From Tricholomella constricta (Eukaryota; Basidiomycota; Agaricomycetes; Agaricales; Lyophyllaceae): a stretch of 64,000 nt of DNA. The DNA is taken from contig JAACJP010000019.1 in assembly GCA_013368375.1 (NCBI GenBank), forward strand, positions 124,001 to 188,000. Direction: 5' to 3'. Both the position numbers and the translations under genes were made by a program. Numbering within the stretch: position 1 is the stretch's first letter; every line of letters starts with the position of its first letter. Below the pieces are notes generated by a model, which did not search any database, was not told the origin of the DNA, and worked only from the letters and a program-made list of their open reading frames with translations. Of this stretch, positions 1-9,584 are shown in pieces.

Positions 1-1359
1 AGGCCGATGGAATGTCGTGTCGGTCGACTTCATCACCGAACTCCCCGAGTCCAATGGCCACGACGTGATCATGAACATCGTGGACTCGGTCGGAAAGCGC
101 GCGCACTTCATCGCGTCGCACACGACTTGTTCGGCTTTGGGGGCTGCAAACCTTTACCGTCGCCATGTCTGGAAGCTCCACGGTCTCCCAGATGCCTTCG
201 TCTCCGATCGAGGTCCACAGTTCGTCGCTGAGTTCACGCGCGAACTGTACCGACTCCTGGGTATCAAGCTGTCGGCTTCGACGGCGTACCACCCGCAGAC
301 CGACGGACAGACTGAACGCGTCAACCAGGAGCTGGAACAGTTCTTGCGGGTCTTCTGCAACGAGCGTCAGAACGACTGGGATGACCTTCTGCCTGACGCC
401 GAATTCAGTTACAACAACCATGTACATTCGGCGACGCAACAGACCCCCTTCCTGCTTGACACTGGTCAGCATCCACGCATGGGCTTTGAGCCACGCTGGG
501 GCGCTTCCAAAAACGAGTCGTCCGACGAGTTCGTAGAGCGCATGAAGGAAGCACAGGAAGAAGCCAAGGCGGCGCTTTCAAAGGCCAAAGACGACATGGA
601 GCGGTATTACAACCAGCAACACGCCCCAACGCCCGACTACCAGCCTGGCGACAAGGTGTACTTGGACGCGACCGACATTTCCACGACCCGACCGTTGGAG
701 ATGCCCGAGCGGCTCCTTTGCCCAACTCGGTTGAGGATGCAGACGGCGTGCAAAGGGTGTTTATTCTGATACTCTACCGTTCCAAAATGGCCGCGGCCAT
801 GACTAAGCTACTAAGGCTCATGCCAAACATGAACAAACAGTGCTCATCCTCGCCTCCTCATTGCCCTGGAGTGCCGCTCGGCGATACTCCACCGTCTAAG
901 AAACTGTTGCATCGCTACCTTGGCCCTTTTGTCGTGCAAAGGCGAGTCGGCCCGCTCGCATACCGCCTCCTGCTGCCTCAGTCCATGAAGCGCATCCACC
1001 CAGTCTTCCACGTCGTAAAGCTCATCCCCGCCGTCGCTGATCCGATCGAAGGTCGTCGGTCCGACCCCCCTGCTCCCCCCGACATAATCGACGATGAACC
1101 CCATTACGAAGTGGAAAAGATCCTCGACAGCCGCACCTTCCGCAAGAAACTACAGTACAAGGTCCTGTGGAAAGGCTATGGTTACGAAGAAGCTTCATGG
1201 GAACCTCGCAAAAATGTCGCCGCCCCCGATCTGGTATGCAAGTTCCACCGCGACAACCCCGACGCTGCCCGCCACATTCGTGGCATGTTCACATTATCCC
1301 CGGCTGTCTTCGCCACCGTCACCCCGCACCGAGTCGTTGCGATTCAAAAGGGGGGGTGA
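1..1359 (+). pseudogene. Chromovirus A1: 3' part of pol (integrase and chromodomain), disrupted
   Basis: This is the C-terminal part of a Ty3/gypsy Pol, cut off by the window start. Frame positions 17-690 encode the integrase catalytic core (VDFITELPESNGHD, then SDRGPQF, then a YHPQTDGQTERVNQE segment holding the D-D-E residues). Positions 895-1359 encode the C-terminal integrase fold (RYLGPFVVQRRVG, IHPVFHV) and a chromodomain (HYEVEKILDSR, YKVLWKGYG, ASWEP). The two halves are separated by a ~200-bp insert at 695-894 that adds a stop at about 767-769. Residue by residue it is nearly identical to the intact copy A2 at 59349-63383 on the other strand, which shows the uninterrupted site. This copy cannot make an integrase. 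A purine-rich tract (AAAAGGGGGGG) at 1346-1356 lies directly before the LTR, as expected for the polypurine tract. Confidence 0.93.
691..894. mobile_element. MITE-like insert with imperfect terminal inverted repeats
   Basis: The insert splits the A1 pol. ACCG occurs at 691-694 and again at 891-894; copy A2 has a single ACCG here (about 59812-59815, complement), so the insert plus one duplicated ACCG is 200 bp. The ends are inverted repeats of about 20 bp: GGAGATGCCCGAGCGGCTCC at 697-716 pairs, with a few single-base differences, with the complement of the 3' end at 870-890 (core GCCGCTCGG). There is no coding capacity. It is best called a non-autonomous DNA element; the superfamily is not clear from a 4-bp duplication alone. 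Confidence 0.75.
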
Positions 1360-1679
1360 TGTTAGGGGAACACCCGTTCGTGCCCTCCTACGCTCATCGA
1401 CCGCCCCTCGACACATGTTAGGCCTGACACTGTTTCCCGATCACCCGACATCCCGACGACGGTTACCATCAGACAGCATCCGGAACCGCTCGTTATTATC
1501 ACATGTACAGTACACTCGTATATAGCCGGCCCCCTGGCATCTGGGAATCCTTTACACTATTCTCTTTGGATTCCCCTTTGCCAGGTAAGCCTTACTTACC
1601 TTCGTTTGCTGTACATCAATATAACTTTGGATTCCCCTTTGCCAGCACGACTAAGCTCTGCTCTAAGGTCGCCCTAACA
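1360..1679 (+). repeat. 3' LTR of chromovirus A1 (320 bp)
   Basis: The LTR starts TGTTAGGGGAACACC just after the polypurine tract and pol stop, and ends GTCGCCCTAACA. TGTTAGGG and CCCTAACA form the terminal inverted repeat. It contains the duplicated phrase GGATTCCCCTTTGCCAG (about 1567 and 1629). The ends match the 497-bp LTR of copy A2 (58852-59348), but the middle (U3) differs strongly in length and sequence. Sequence directly after 1679 belongs to element B, so A1 was inserted into B. Confidence 0.9.
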
Positions 1680-3849
1680 GCGACAATACGTTCGCCAGTA
1701 AGTATCCCCAGGTCCCACGACGATGAACGCGGAACCGGTAGTCCATGACGATACCTCCATATTGGTTCTTAGAACCAATACGCCCATGGTGAATCATATG
1801 TCGACACCAATGTTCGACATCCAATGCATGAGCTGGGCCGGGTTGGGGGAGACCAGCTCCTCGTGTCGGCTTGTCATGCCGATATTCGAATGCTTTACCC
1901 GGCCGTCTAACGACCGGGGCATTCCAGATGGGTGACCAATCACTGAACGGTCGTGAGACGCTTCGGAATTCGTCCATGGCTGCACGAGCCATGGCTCGGT
2001 CGCGCAAGTGAGGCGCGACCGACAGGGTGATCCGACGGAATTCTCTGAAGAGCATAAAGGCCTCGGCCCGCTCTTCATCCCTCACCCCATGGCGTCGGTT
2101 ATTGATCAGCTCATAGAGCTGATCAACTTCACGGGGGTTCATTGGGAACCCACGTGGTGCGACGGCATACAGCCGTCCATCTGAGGGACGGGAGTTTTGT
2201 CCCGTCCCTAGCTCGCTCTCTGAGACGCGAGCTGCTGTGCCTAGCGCAAAGGCACGATTCTGGGCGGACGACACATATACCGTCCGCGACACCATATCCC
2301 AGAAGCGGTTGTCCCGCTCGTGGCGGCCGTTGATAAAGACCACCCCAAGCTCTTCAGGGATCCGTCCCGGCGCCTCCTTCTCAGCTTTGCGAGCCATATT
2401 CTCGCGATGCTGCTTCTGCCCGGCAGCCTTCTTCTTGCTGACGGGTTTCTCGTCGTCGGAGGACTCGCCGTAGTCCGACTCGTCCATAAATTCGGCGTAC
2501 GGGTCAGACGCCTTTTGTTTGCCTTTGCCCTTTGGCGGAGGCGATGGGGGCTGCACCATCGTAGTGGGTGGTGCAGGGGATGGTGCCGGCAAGGTATACT
2601 TGCCAACAGGTTCCTTCTTTTGGGAACCTCTCTCCGGGTTCCGTACCCGGCTTTCTCCCGGGGTCGGTAGTGGGAGTAATGCTCCCGCTATCTGTTGCTG
2701 TTGCGGTGCCTGCACCGCGGATGTCGACGATGTCGACGCCCTTCGCTCGACTTCTCAAGCCGGTAAGGGACGCACTTCGTGCGTCCCTCGGTCCTCGCGA
2801 CGCTCCTCTCATTGAGGACCATAATCAAGTGGGCGCTCATCACGCCACACTTCCTGGTTGGGGTGGCGGTCGAACCGCCGATACTCTTGTTCCGGGCGTC
2901 GTTCCTGACGCCTGGGTTCATATAAGGTGCATTCTTCTCGCCGCACCTCGGTCTGCTGTCTTTTCATGGGTCAGGACGATGGTCCCTCCCCGCGATCTGG
3001 CGACGCCACTGCCGGTCGCTTTTTTGCCAGGCTGAGTTGCTCAGCCATGGCCGACTCTCTCGCCTTCACGCGTCTCAAGTCCGCGCGAACTCCATCGTAC
3101 GCATCAAGCAGCTGGGTTACAACCAGCTGCGCCATCCCGTCGTCCAAGGAATCACAAAACTCGTGGTGAATACCCGCGTCTTCCAATCGGTCCAAGATAG
3201 ACGAAAGGAGACCATCGTCTGCGAATGACCTCAAACTTGATGCAGACGACGCTGCGCGATCGTCTGCCGGCCTCCGCGAACTCGACGCAAACGACCCTCT
3301 TTGTTTGTCTGCATATGGCGCGACATATTGCCGCGCCGGTTCGCTGCGCGCCACTTGCGCCGGTGGAGTAGGTGTTTTTTGACGACTTTGGTCGTCCACC
3401 TCCATCTTCTCTGACTCGTTGTACCGCGTATTTTGCGGTACGGTTGGGGCGGGCATTTGGGGGTACCACGTCGGTGGTGGGTACCCCATGAAGCTCTGCA
3501 TTGATGGCATATGTTGATATGCCATCGACGGTGGGTAGAATACACCCGTCTGTGGTTGTTGCCCCTGGTGGGGCGGTTGGCTCATGTGGCCAACCATAGG
3601 GTATAATTGTTGCCCCTGATGGGGCGGTTGCCCCTGGTGGGGCAGTTGGCTCATGTGGCCAACCGATGGGTATTGAAATGCTTGGGGCTGCACGCCCATA
3701 TAGGTTGGGGGCGGGGGCGCGCTTTCCGCGCGTCCCTGCACCTCCTCCCCTTTTGGACTCGATCCCGAGGCCATATTTTGATAGTCGGTGCGGCTGTCGC
3801 TGCCCCGAGTCGCGTCGTTGCTTGAATTTGCTCCTGCGGTTGGGTACAT
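1680..3849 (-). pseudogene. Element B ORF3: long extra ORF downstream of pol, with in-frame TGAs
   Basis: From the ATG at 3849 one frame runs about 720 codons to the junction with A1. It is broken only by TGA codons at 2971-2973, 2809-2811 and 2755-2757; sequence between them stays coding-like (Arg/Glu-rich, e.g. EYRRFDRHPNQEVW). The N-terminal third is Pro/Gln-rich with repeats (VGHMSQ, PHQGQ), followed by a helical region (LLSSILDRLEDAGIHHEF, YDGVRADLRRVKARESAMA). The distal part has a Lys-rich stretch and a folded-looking segment (NPREVDQLYELINNRRHG). I recognise no domain. Open frames after the integrase/chromodomain are not part of the usual gypsy layout. Function unknown; a structural or accessory element protein is only a guess. 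Confidence 0.6.
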
Positions 3850-3974
3850 GTTGTGGTTGTTGGTTGAAAATTTGGTTGCGCGTCCTAGCGCCAAAACATA
3901 TTTAACCTTCTGTCATAACTTTTGATGGTTATGTAATTTTTCTGATCGCCGTGATCACATGACCGCGCCACATT

Positions 3975-6900
3975 CTAGGTTCGTCGCGGCAACCTCGATG
4001 CGCTGCCCACCCCTTGCAATTCCAAGTAGCGGTCCAATGCCGCTAACTTGTTACAATTGTTGTGCGATTCCCAGGTGGTGTCACCTAGACTCCACCTAAC
4101 TTGGTATTCCACTTTATTATTTTGGGTCCATCTATGGCCCAAAATCTCTTCGACAAACCATTCGTGATCGTCCGGCGCCCCAAAATCATAGGGCTCCGGG
4201 TGAGTTCTATTAGGGAACATTGCATCGTTTGTTGTGTAGTATGGGCGCAACAGCGATATGTGAAATGTTGGATGTATTTGACGCTCCATAAGCGCCGTAG
4301 GTAATTCCAGCGTATAGTTCGACGTGTCTGGCATGGCCTTCAATACTTTGTAGGGCCCGACGAATTTCGGACATAATTTCCGGGCGCGTCCCTTGGGAAG
4401 GTTCAAGTTCTTGGTAGATAAATATACCAAGTCACCCCCCTTTATTTCCGGACCAGTGGATCGACGCCTGTTTGCCTCGCGTGTTTGAAATACGTGCATT
4501 TCGATTATAGCGTCATGCGCCTCCGCTATGTTCTGCAATGCGCGTTCAGCGTATTCCCGAATTCCCTTTGGTATTACGCTGTCTGAGCGTATCTCTTTCA
4601 ACATGGACGGCATGTATTCACCATTCAACTCAAATGGAGCGAACTTGGTGGTAGCCGATACGCTCACATTTATCGCGAACTCAGCCATGGGTATACGATC
4701 TACCCAATCCTTTTGGTCATGCCTTACAACGGCGCGAAATATCTGGCCAATACTACGATTGGCTCGCTCCGTCTGTCCATCCGTCTGAGGATGGAAAGAT
4801 GTCGACATTAGAAGCTTAGCTCCTAATAATTTATGTAGTTCGCACCACCAGCGCGAAGTATACTTAGAATCTCGGTCGCTTACGATCGAGCTTGGCAGGC
4901 CATGTAACCTGACGATCTCCCGTAGGTATACCCATGATAATTGGGCTGCCGTCATCGTCGTATGTATGGGTATCATATGCACCATACTCGTCATACGACA
5001 AATTACTACCCATAGGTAGTTATATCCCTTTGATTCTGGAAATGGACCGATAAAGTCCATTCCGATAGAGTCCCAAGGCTTAGTGGGTACTGGCAGGGAA
5101 TGTAGTTTCCCTAACGGTTTCTGATTTGACGTCTTGATCTGCTGGCAATACTCGCACGTTTTACAAAATGTACGAACGGTCGTGGCTAGTGATGGCCACC
5201 AATACCATCGTCGAATATATTCAGTAGTCCGTTCGGCACCGAAATGGCCCATAGTTTTATGGGCTTGCTCAACAATTGACGTGATGATCTCGGGTTCTCG
5301 CGGTATGCATAGAACGCTATCATTTATAGTGTTCGTGGTCCAAATAAGATTGTCTTTCGTAGTGAACGTACGAAAGTCCGTTGGGTTAGTGAGAATCACT
5401 GAAAATAGTTTATCCTTTGGGTATCCAAGGATAACGTCGTTACGGATCTTCTCGTCCGTTTTGTCTGGGGGAGGGGCAACTGTGTCCCTTCCGAGGACCA
5501 TATCTCCAACCGTACGTTCCCGTTCGGTTGGCCTCTGGCTTTTTTGAAGGTGTGACGATGGTCCGGATGCGATACTTGGTGCCGCAGCCTCCATTATCTG
5601 AGCTTCGACATCTCGATCCTCCTGGCGTTCTTGAAGACGCTTGCTTCGACGTATTTCTACGTCTTTCATCGCTCGAATCTCAACTACGTTTTCCACGATT
5701 TCATGGTATCGTGGTACTGGTAGATCTTCACCAGTATGATCAATTCTAGCATCGGCAGCTACGAAGTCATGAACGTCGTAACGATCGTGATGGTTATCGC
5801 TCTCGAAATATCGTGATAGACAATCGGCGACTTTATTCAGTTCGCCTTTCACATAGGTAATGTCGAAGTTAAATCGCGACATGTATTCCATCCATCGACG
5901 CTGCCTAGGTGATAAATTCACCTGGGTCTTAAAGAATTCGAGGGCTTTGTGGTCGGTAATGATGTGGATTTTATAACCCACAAGTTTATCCTCCCACTTA
6001 AGTAATGCTTCGAGGATAGCTAAGGTTTCGAGTTCATGCACGGCGTAATTCTGCTGTGCATTCGTGAATTTTTTGGACATGAATCCAGCCGGCTGAGCTT
6101 GGATCCATGTAGGTCCTTGACCATACATCGCACCGACGCCTGACTTGGAGGCGTCACATATAATCCAAATTGGTTCGTCTGTCTTCGGTTGAATAGGCCG
6201 AATAATTGGTGTCGTGCAACATATATGCTTTATCATTTCAAAGCATCGTTGATGAATTGGTCTCCAATAGAATGGCGACCCATTCTCGGTCATCGCCATT
6301 AGTGGCCCAGTGTACGCGGATATATCTGGGAGGAATTGACCCAGATAATTAACCAGTCCAACGAATCGCTGTATATCGTTGTAATTCCGTGGAATCCTCC
6401 AATCGCGAATCCGTGCCAATTTATCGGCGTCGGGGTGAATTCCTTGGTCGTCGATTATATGACCAAGGCAATCGACGCGATCCGAATATAGTTCGCATTT
6501 CTTCCACTTCAAATAAAGGGACTGTTTGTGTAATCGTTCGAACACTACTCGAAGATGATCTTCATGTTCTTCGATGGAGTTCGAGAATATGAATATGTCA
6601 TCCAAGTATACATGCATAAACTTCCCAATGACGTCCCGAAAAATTGACGTCATTAATCGTTGAAATGTTGCGGGGGCGTTACAGTCCCCGATCTGCATTA
6701 TGTTGCTAACGTACGTTCCTGCTATCATTGCAAAGGCGGTCTTGTGTACGTCCTTCTCGAGGATGCGTACTTGTTCGTACGCATCCGTTAAGTCAATCTT
6801 TGATCGTATCTTCCCTCTGGCAACATCCTCGCGAATGATTTCTTGGTCTGGCAAGGGCGTAACGTCCTTGATCGTGTTGTCGTTACGCTGCCGTGCGTCC

Positions 6901-7436
6901 AAGGGTGTTCTCAGGGAGCCGTCTTTTTTCGGGATACATAGCAGCGGCGCTGCTTGCTTTACCGAACGAGGCTCCCACCATTTAGAGTCTGTATACCGAT
7001 TGACCTTCGCGTAGAATTCCTCGCGAAGGGACATTGGGCACCTCGGCGCGTGGTACTGGTACTGTTTCTCATCGTCGACGAGAGTAATCTCGTGATTGAC
7101 TTCCCGCCAGGGTGGTAGCTGTTGTTTCGTACCACCCACCATATCTTCGAATTCGTCATGCCATTGCTGGCGAAGTCGTGGATAATCTTCCGCGGTAAGG
7201 CCTCCATTGGGTGCCTTACCTTTTCCGTTCACCGTTCTTGCAGCGCGAATGTGCGCTGTGTCTTTATTGCTAGGTTTAACATCAAACCTAGCTCGTAGTT
7301 TTACGAGAGCAAAGTCACTCTCATCCTTCACTGGTAACCGATACAACGGCCGTTTAGCCCGTTGTATATTCACCGGAAAATTCATTTCCGTTGGCTCCGA
7401 TACTTCCTCAGGCCGTGGATTTCGGTACGCTTGTCC
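3975..7436 (-). CDS. Element B Pol: reverse transcriptase, RNase H, integrase, chromodomain
   Basis: A 1136-residue frame opens with ATG at 7385 and is open back to a TGA at 7437-7439. RT motifs are visible: PKKDGSLRTPLDARQRN, the catalytic YLDD at 6597-6608, and DCLGHIIDDQGI. RNase H shows DASKSGVGAM, ELETLAILEAL and TDHKALEFF. Integrase has an HHCC finger (HKTMGHFG to CEYCQQIK) and the core (MDFIGPFPESKG, SDRDSKY, FHPQTDGQTERANRS). A chromodomain closes the protein (EWFVEEILGHR, YQVRW, TWESHNN). It stops with TAG at 3975-3977. Frame and phase match the Gag frame upstream, so Pol was probably made as a Gag-Pol fusion rather than from its own ATG; see the stop codons at 7437-7439 and 7875-7877. 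Confidence 0.93.
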   Translation of the reverse strand, partial: GQAYRNPRPEEVSEPTEMNFPVNIQRAKRPLYRLPVKDESDFALVKLRARFDVKPSNKDTAHIRAARTVNGKGKAPNGGLTAEDYPRLRQQWHDEFEDMVGGTKQQLPPWREVNHEITLVDDEKQYQYHAPRCPMSLREEFYAKVNRYTDSKWWEPRSVKQAAPLLCIPKKDGSLRTPLDARQRNDNTIKDVTPLPDQEIIREDVARGKIRSKIDLTDAYEQVRILEKDVHKTAFAMIAGTYVSNIMQIGDCNAPATFQRLMTSIFRDVIGKFMHVYLDDIFIFSNSIEEHEDHLRVVFERLHKQSLYLKWKKCELYSDRVDCLGHIIDDQGIHPDADKLARIRDWRIPRNYNDIQRFVGLVNYLGQFLPDISAYTGPLMAMTENGSPFYWRPIHQRCFEMIKHICCTTPIIRPIQPKTDEPIWIICDASKSGVGAMYGQGPTWIQAQPAGFMSKKFTNAQQNYAVHELETLAILEALLKWEDKLVGYKIHIITDHKALEFFKTQVNLSPRQRRWMEYMSRFNFDITYVKGELNKVADCLSRYFESDNHHDRYDVHDFVAADARIDHTGEDLPVPRYHEIVENVVEIRAMKDVEIRRSKRLQERQEDRDVEAQIMEAAAPSIASGPSSHLQKSQRPTERERTVGDMVLGRDTVAPPPDKTDEKIRNDVILGYPKDKLFSVILTNPTDFRTFTTKDNLIWTTNTINDSVLCIPREPEIITSIVEQAHKTMGHFGAERTTEYIRRWYWWPSLATTVRTFCKTCEYCQQIKTSNQKPLGKLHSLPVPTKPWDSIGMDFIGPFPESKGYNYLWVVICRMTSMVHMIPIHTTMTAAQLSWVYLREIVRLHGLPSSIVSDRDSKYTSRWWCELHKLLGAKLLMSTSFHPQTDGQTERANRSIGQIFRAVVRHDQKDWVDRIPMAEFAINVSVSATTKFAPFELNGEYMPSMLKEIRSDSVIPKGIREYAERALQNIAEAHDAIIEMHVFQTREANRRRSTGPEIKGGDLVYLSTKNLNLPKGRARKLCPKFVGPYKVLKAMPDTSNYTLELPTALMERQIHPTFHISLLRPYYTTNDAMFPNRTHPEPYDFGAPDDHEWFVEEILGHRWTQNNKVEYQVRWSLGDTTWESHNNCNKLAALDRYLELQGVGSASRLPRRT

Positions 7437-7439
7437 TCA

Positions 7440-7874
7440 CGTGCCTACATTTCTTCCTTTGTGAGCCCGCATTGACGCTATTACTGCGTTCCATTCTTGC
7501 GGCATCCGTGGGTCGAACATCCACTCATATTGTGGATGTGGATTTGGTCTATCCCAAAGTGATCGATTACTCGCATTCGTATACGGCTCTGATTCCGTAT
7601 CCTTATCGGCCCCGCTCGTCTTATGCGCTTCATTATCGCGCTGGCGTTCTTCGCATGGCTCGTGAGTCCGTGCTCGTTCGTTCGAAGGCTCGTTTTGTGC
7701 CTTCTGCTGTTGTCGTTGGGGTTTTCTCTTCTTCGGAGGTGGCTTATCCCCCTCCTTAAGAGTTTCTTGAAACTCTTCATCGGATAATAGAAGTGCTGGG
7801 TGATCTTTCGGTAGGCTGTTTATCGGCCTACCCTCGTTATCAGGATCATCATCATCTTCTACTGTGACTTTTAG
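7440..7874 (-). other. Open Gag-Pol linker frame between two in-frame TGAs of element B
   Basis: Beyond the Gag stop (TGA, 7875-7877) the same frame stays open for 145 codons until a second TGA at 7437-7439, then continues into Pol. The encoded linker is acidic then basic (VEDDDDPDNEG, PPPKKRKPQRQQQ, PHPQYEWMFDPRMPQEW). Frame conservation over 435 bp supports translation of this linker in the ancestral element. The first stop is followed by CTA (positions 7874-7872), giving UGA-CUA, a well-known readthrough context; the second is followed by GGA and looks like plain decay. Confidence 0.7.
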
Positions 7875-9584
7875 TCATTCTCTTCGTTTCTCCAATGACC
7901 GATGGCGTCTAACTCGGCCATCGGTATCCTCCATTTTTACTTTAGTCGCTGGTGTAGCGACTCCATTGACGACAACTTCGTCACGGTTAAAGTCCAGCAC
8001 GACGTTGTTTGCGCGCATAAACGGCGTGCCTATAATCACGTCGTACCGATCAAAGTTAGCAAGGTCCATGTAAACCTTGCCTTTAAACCCTGGAAGAACG
8101 GCTTCCACCGTCGTGCCAAAATTTACTGTGGCCCGACTTCCTTTAGTTCCGAGCTGGAGGATTAATGGATCCTCCAACGGAAACACTCGAATATCGGCCA
8201 CTTGAGCGAATGACGGCGTAAGTCCGGTAGTCGTACTCCCGGAATCCCAGAGGGTCCAAGCCTCATGTCCACCTACGTTAATGTAGGTGACCAGGCACTC
8301 CTTGTCCTTTATCGGAACTACGGGACGAGCAATCTTGTCCCTACCCGTCCGCACTTTCACTTTACGACTTGGTGGTTTATCATTGCGTTCTTCTGACGCA
8401 ATGACTTCTGTCATTGCAAACATACGCTCGGTCTCATCGTCCCGAGCATAGTATTCATTTTCGTAGACCTCCATATCTACGAACTCATCGCCTTCGTCTT
8501 CATTGTCCGCCTCTGTATCAGGGCGTCCATTGTCTCGTCCGTCCGGGTCCTCGGGAGAAGTATCTTCATTGTCCGCCTCACTTGCTGCGTCAGGTGCCGC
8601 TGTACGTGCGGCCCGTAGGAACGCTCGCTGTTTCTTGGGCTGTTTGCAATCTTTTGCAAAATGCCCTAGTTTCCCACAATTAAAGCACACTTCCCCGGGA
8701 GGGTGGTTGTGATGATCGTGGTTTTTGGTTTGATCGTAACGCGGACGATCTCCCGTCTTCATCGCTGGTTTTTCGACGTGGGGCTTTTGCTCTCCACGTC
8801 CCGGTTGATCCTGATACGCTAGCTTGGCGTATGGTTTTTCATTAAGTGCGCCATACACATGTCGAGGCCTGTTGAAATTGTTTTGTGGGGTGTTTACTCG
8901 CCCCCCATCTGGTTTCCGTGTTTGACTCGGTTGACTTCGCTGAGCGGTTTTGTTCCGCTCAAAGTAATCAGCCGTCTTCTGGGTGGCTTGGTGTGCTAAG
9001 CCCACCGCTAGGAACTCTTGGGCCATGTTGATTTCGGGTGATAGCCCGTCATCGAATAATGCCTTCCGCATCTCACGCGGAAGTGTCTTGAGGAATTTCT
9101 CCAGGAACGTCCAATCGTCCGTTCTTGCTGCCATATTCATGGCATGGTCCACAAGGTCATCATATAAACCTTGTATTCCTTTGCTCGCCGAGTAAGTAAC
9201 GGCATTAAAGTCGTTACGAGCATCTTGCATGGTTGAGGGTAGCACGAACCGGTCACACAATCCAAGTACGACGTCTTCAAACGTCCAGAACTGCTTCTCG
9301 CGGTTCACATGTATAACGTGGCGATTGTACCACTTTCGAGCTTCGCCATCGAGAAACTCGGATGTTATCAGAACGCGCTCTTGGTCGCGTTCTTCTCCTC
9401 CAAACTGGCTCACTGCCAGCATAACGACGAGGCTCGACAGCCATTCTTCAAGGTCGCCGAACTTTGCACTTCCACTATAAGTGCCTACGGACTTTGAGTC
9501 CGCACGCCGAGATTTCATCCCGTCCGGAAGCGACAGTCGTACCGACAAGCGCTCGTGCATTAATTGATGCAATCGCTCATGCAT
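7875..9584 (-). CDS. Element B Gag with zinc knuckle and aspartic protease
   Basis: The 569-residue frame starts at ATG 9584. Residues about 35-210 look like a retrotransposon Gag capsid region (FGDLEEWLSSLVVML, FLDGEARKWYNRHV, FLEKFLKTLPREMRKALF). A CCHC zinc knuckle, CFNCGKLGHFAKDC, lies near 8655-8700. The C-terminal part is a retropepsin-like protease with active site WDSGSTTTG (near 8220-8255) and a downstream flap-type hydrophobic motif (YDVIIGTPFM). It overlaps the end of ORF1 by 25 bp in another frame; upstream of the ATG its own frame is open to a TGA near 9685. It ends in TGA followed by CTA, with the same frame open beyond, so a readthrough Gag-Pol product is likely. Confidence 0.9.
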   Translation of the reverse strand: MHERLHQLMHERLSVRLSLPDGMKSRRADSKSVGTYSGSAKFGDLEEWLSSLVVMLAVSQFGGEERDQERVLITSEFLDGEARKWYNRHVIHVNREKQFWTFEDVVLGLCDRFVLPSTMQDARNDFNAVTYSASKGIQGLYDDLVDHAMNMAARTDDWTFLEKFLKTLPREMRKALFDDGLSPEINMAQEFLAVGLAHQATQKTADYFERNKTAQRSQPSQTRKPDGGRVNTPQNNFNRPRHVYGALNEKPYAKLAYQDQPGRGEQKPHVEKPAMKTGDRPRYDQTKNHDHHNHPPGEVCFNCGKLGHFAKDCKQPKKQRAFLRAARTAAPDAASEADNEDTSPEDPDGRDNGRPDTEADNEDEGDEFVDMEVYENEYYARDDETERMFAMTEVIASEERNDKPPSRKVKVRTGRDKIARPVVPIKDKECLVTYINVGGHEAWTLWDSGSTTTGLTPSFAQVADIRVFPLEDPLILQLGTKGSRATVNFGTTVEAVLPGFKGKVYMDLANFDRYDVIIGTPFMRANNVVLDFNRDEVVVNGVATPATKVKMEDTDGRVRRHRSLEKRRE

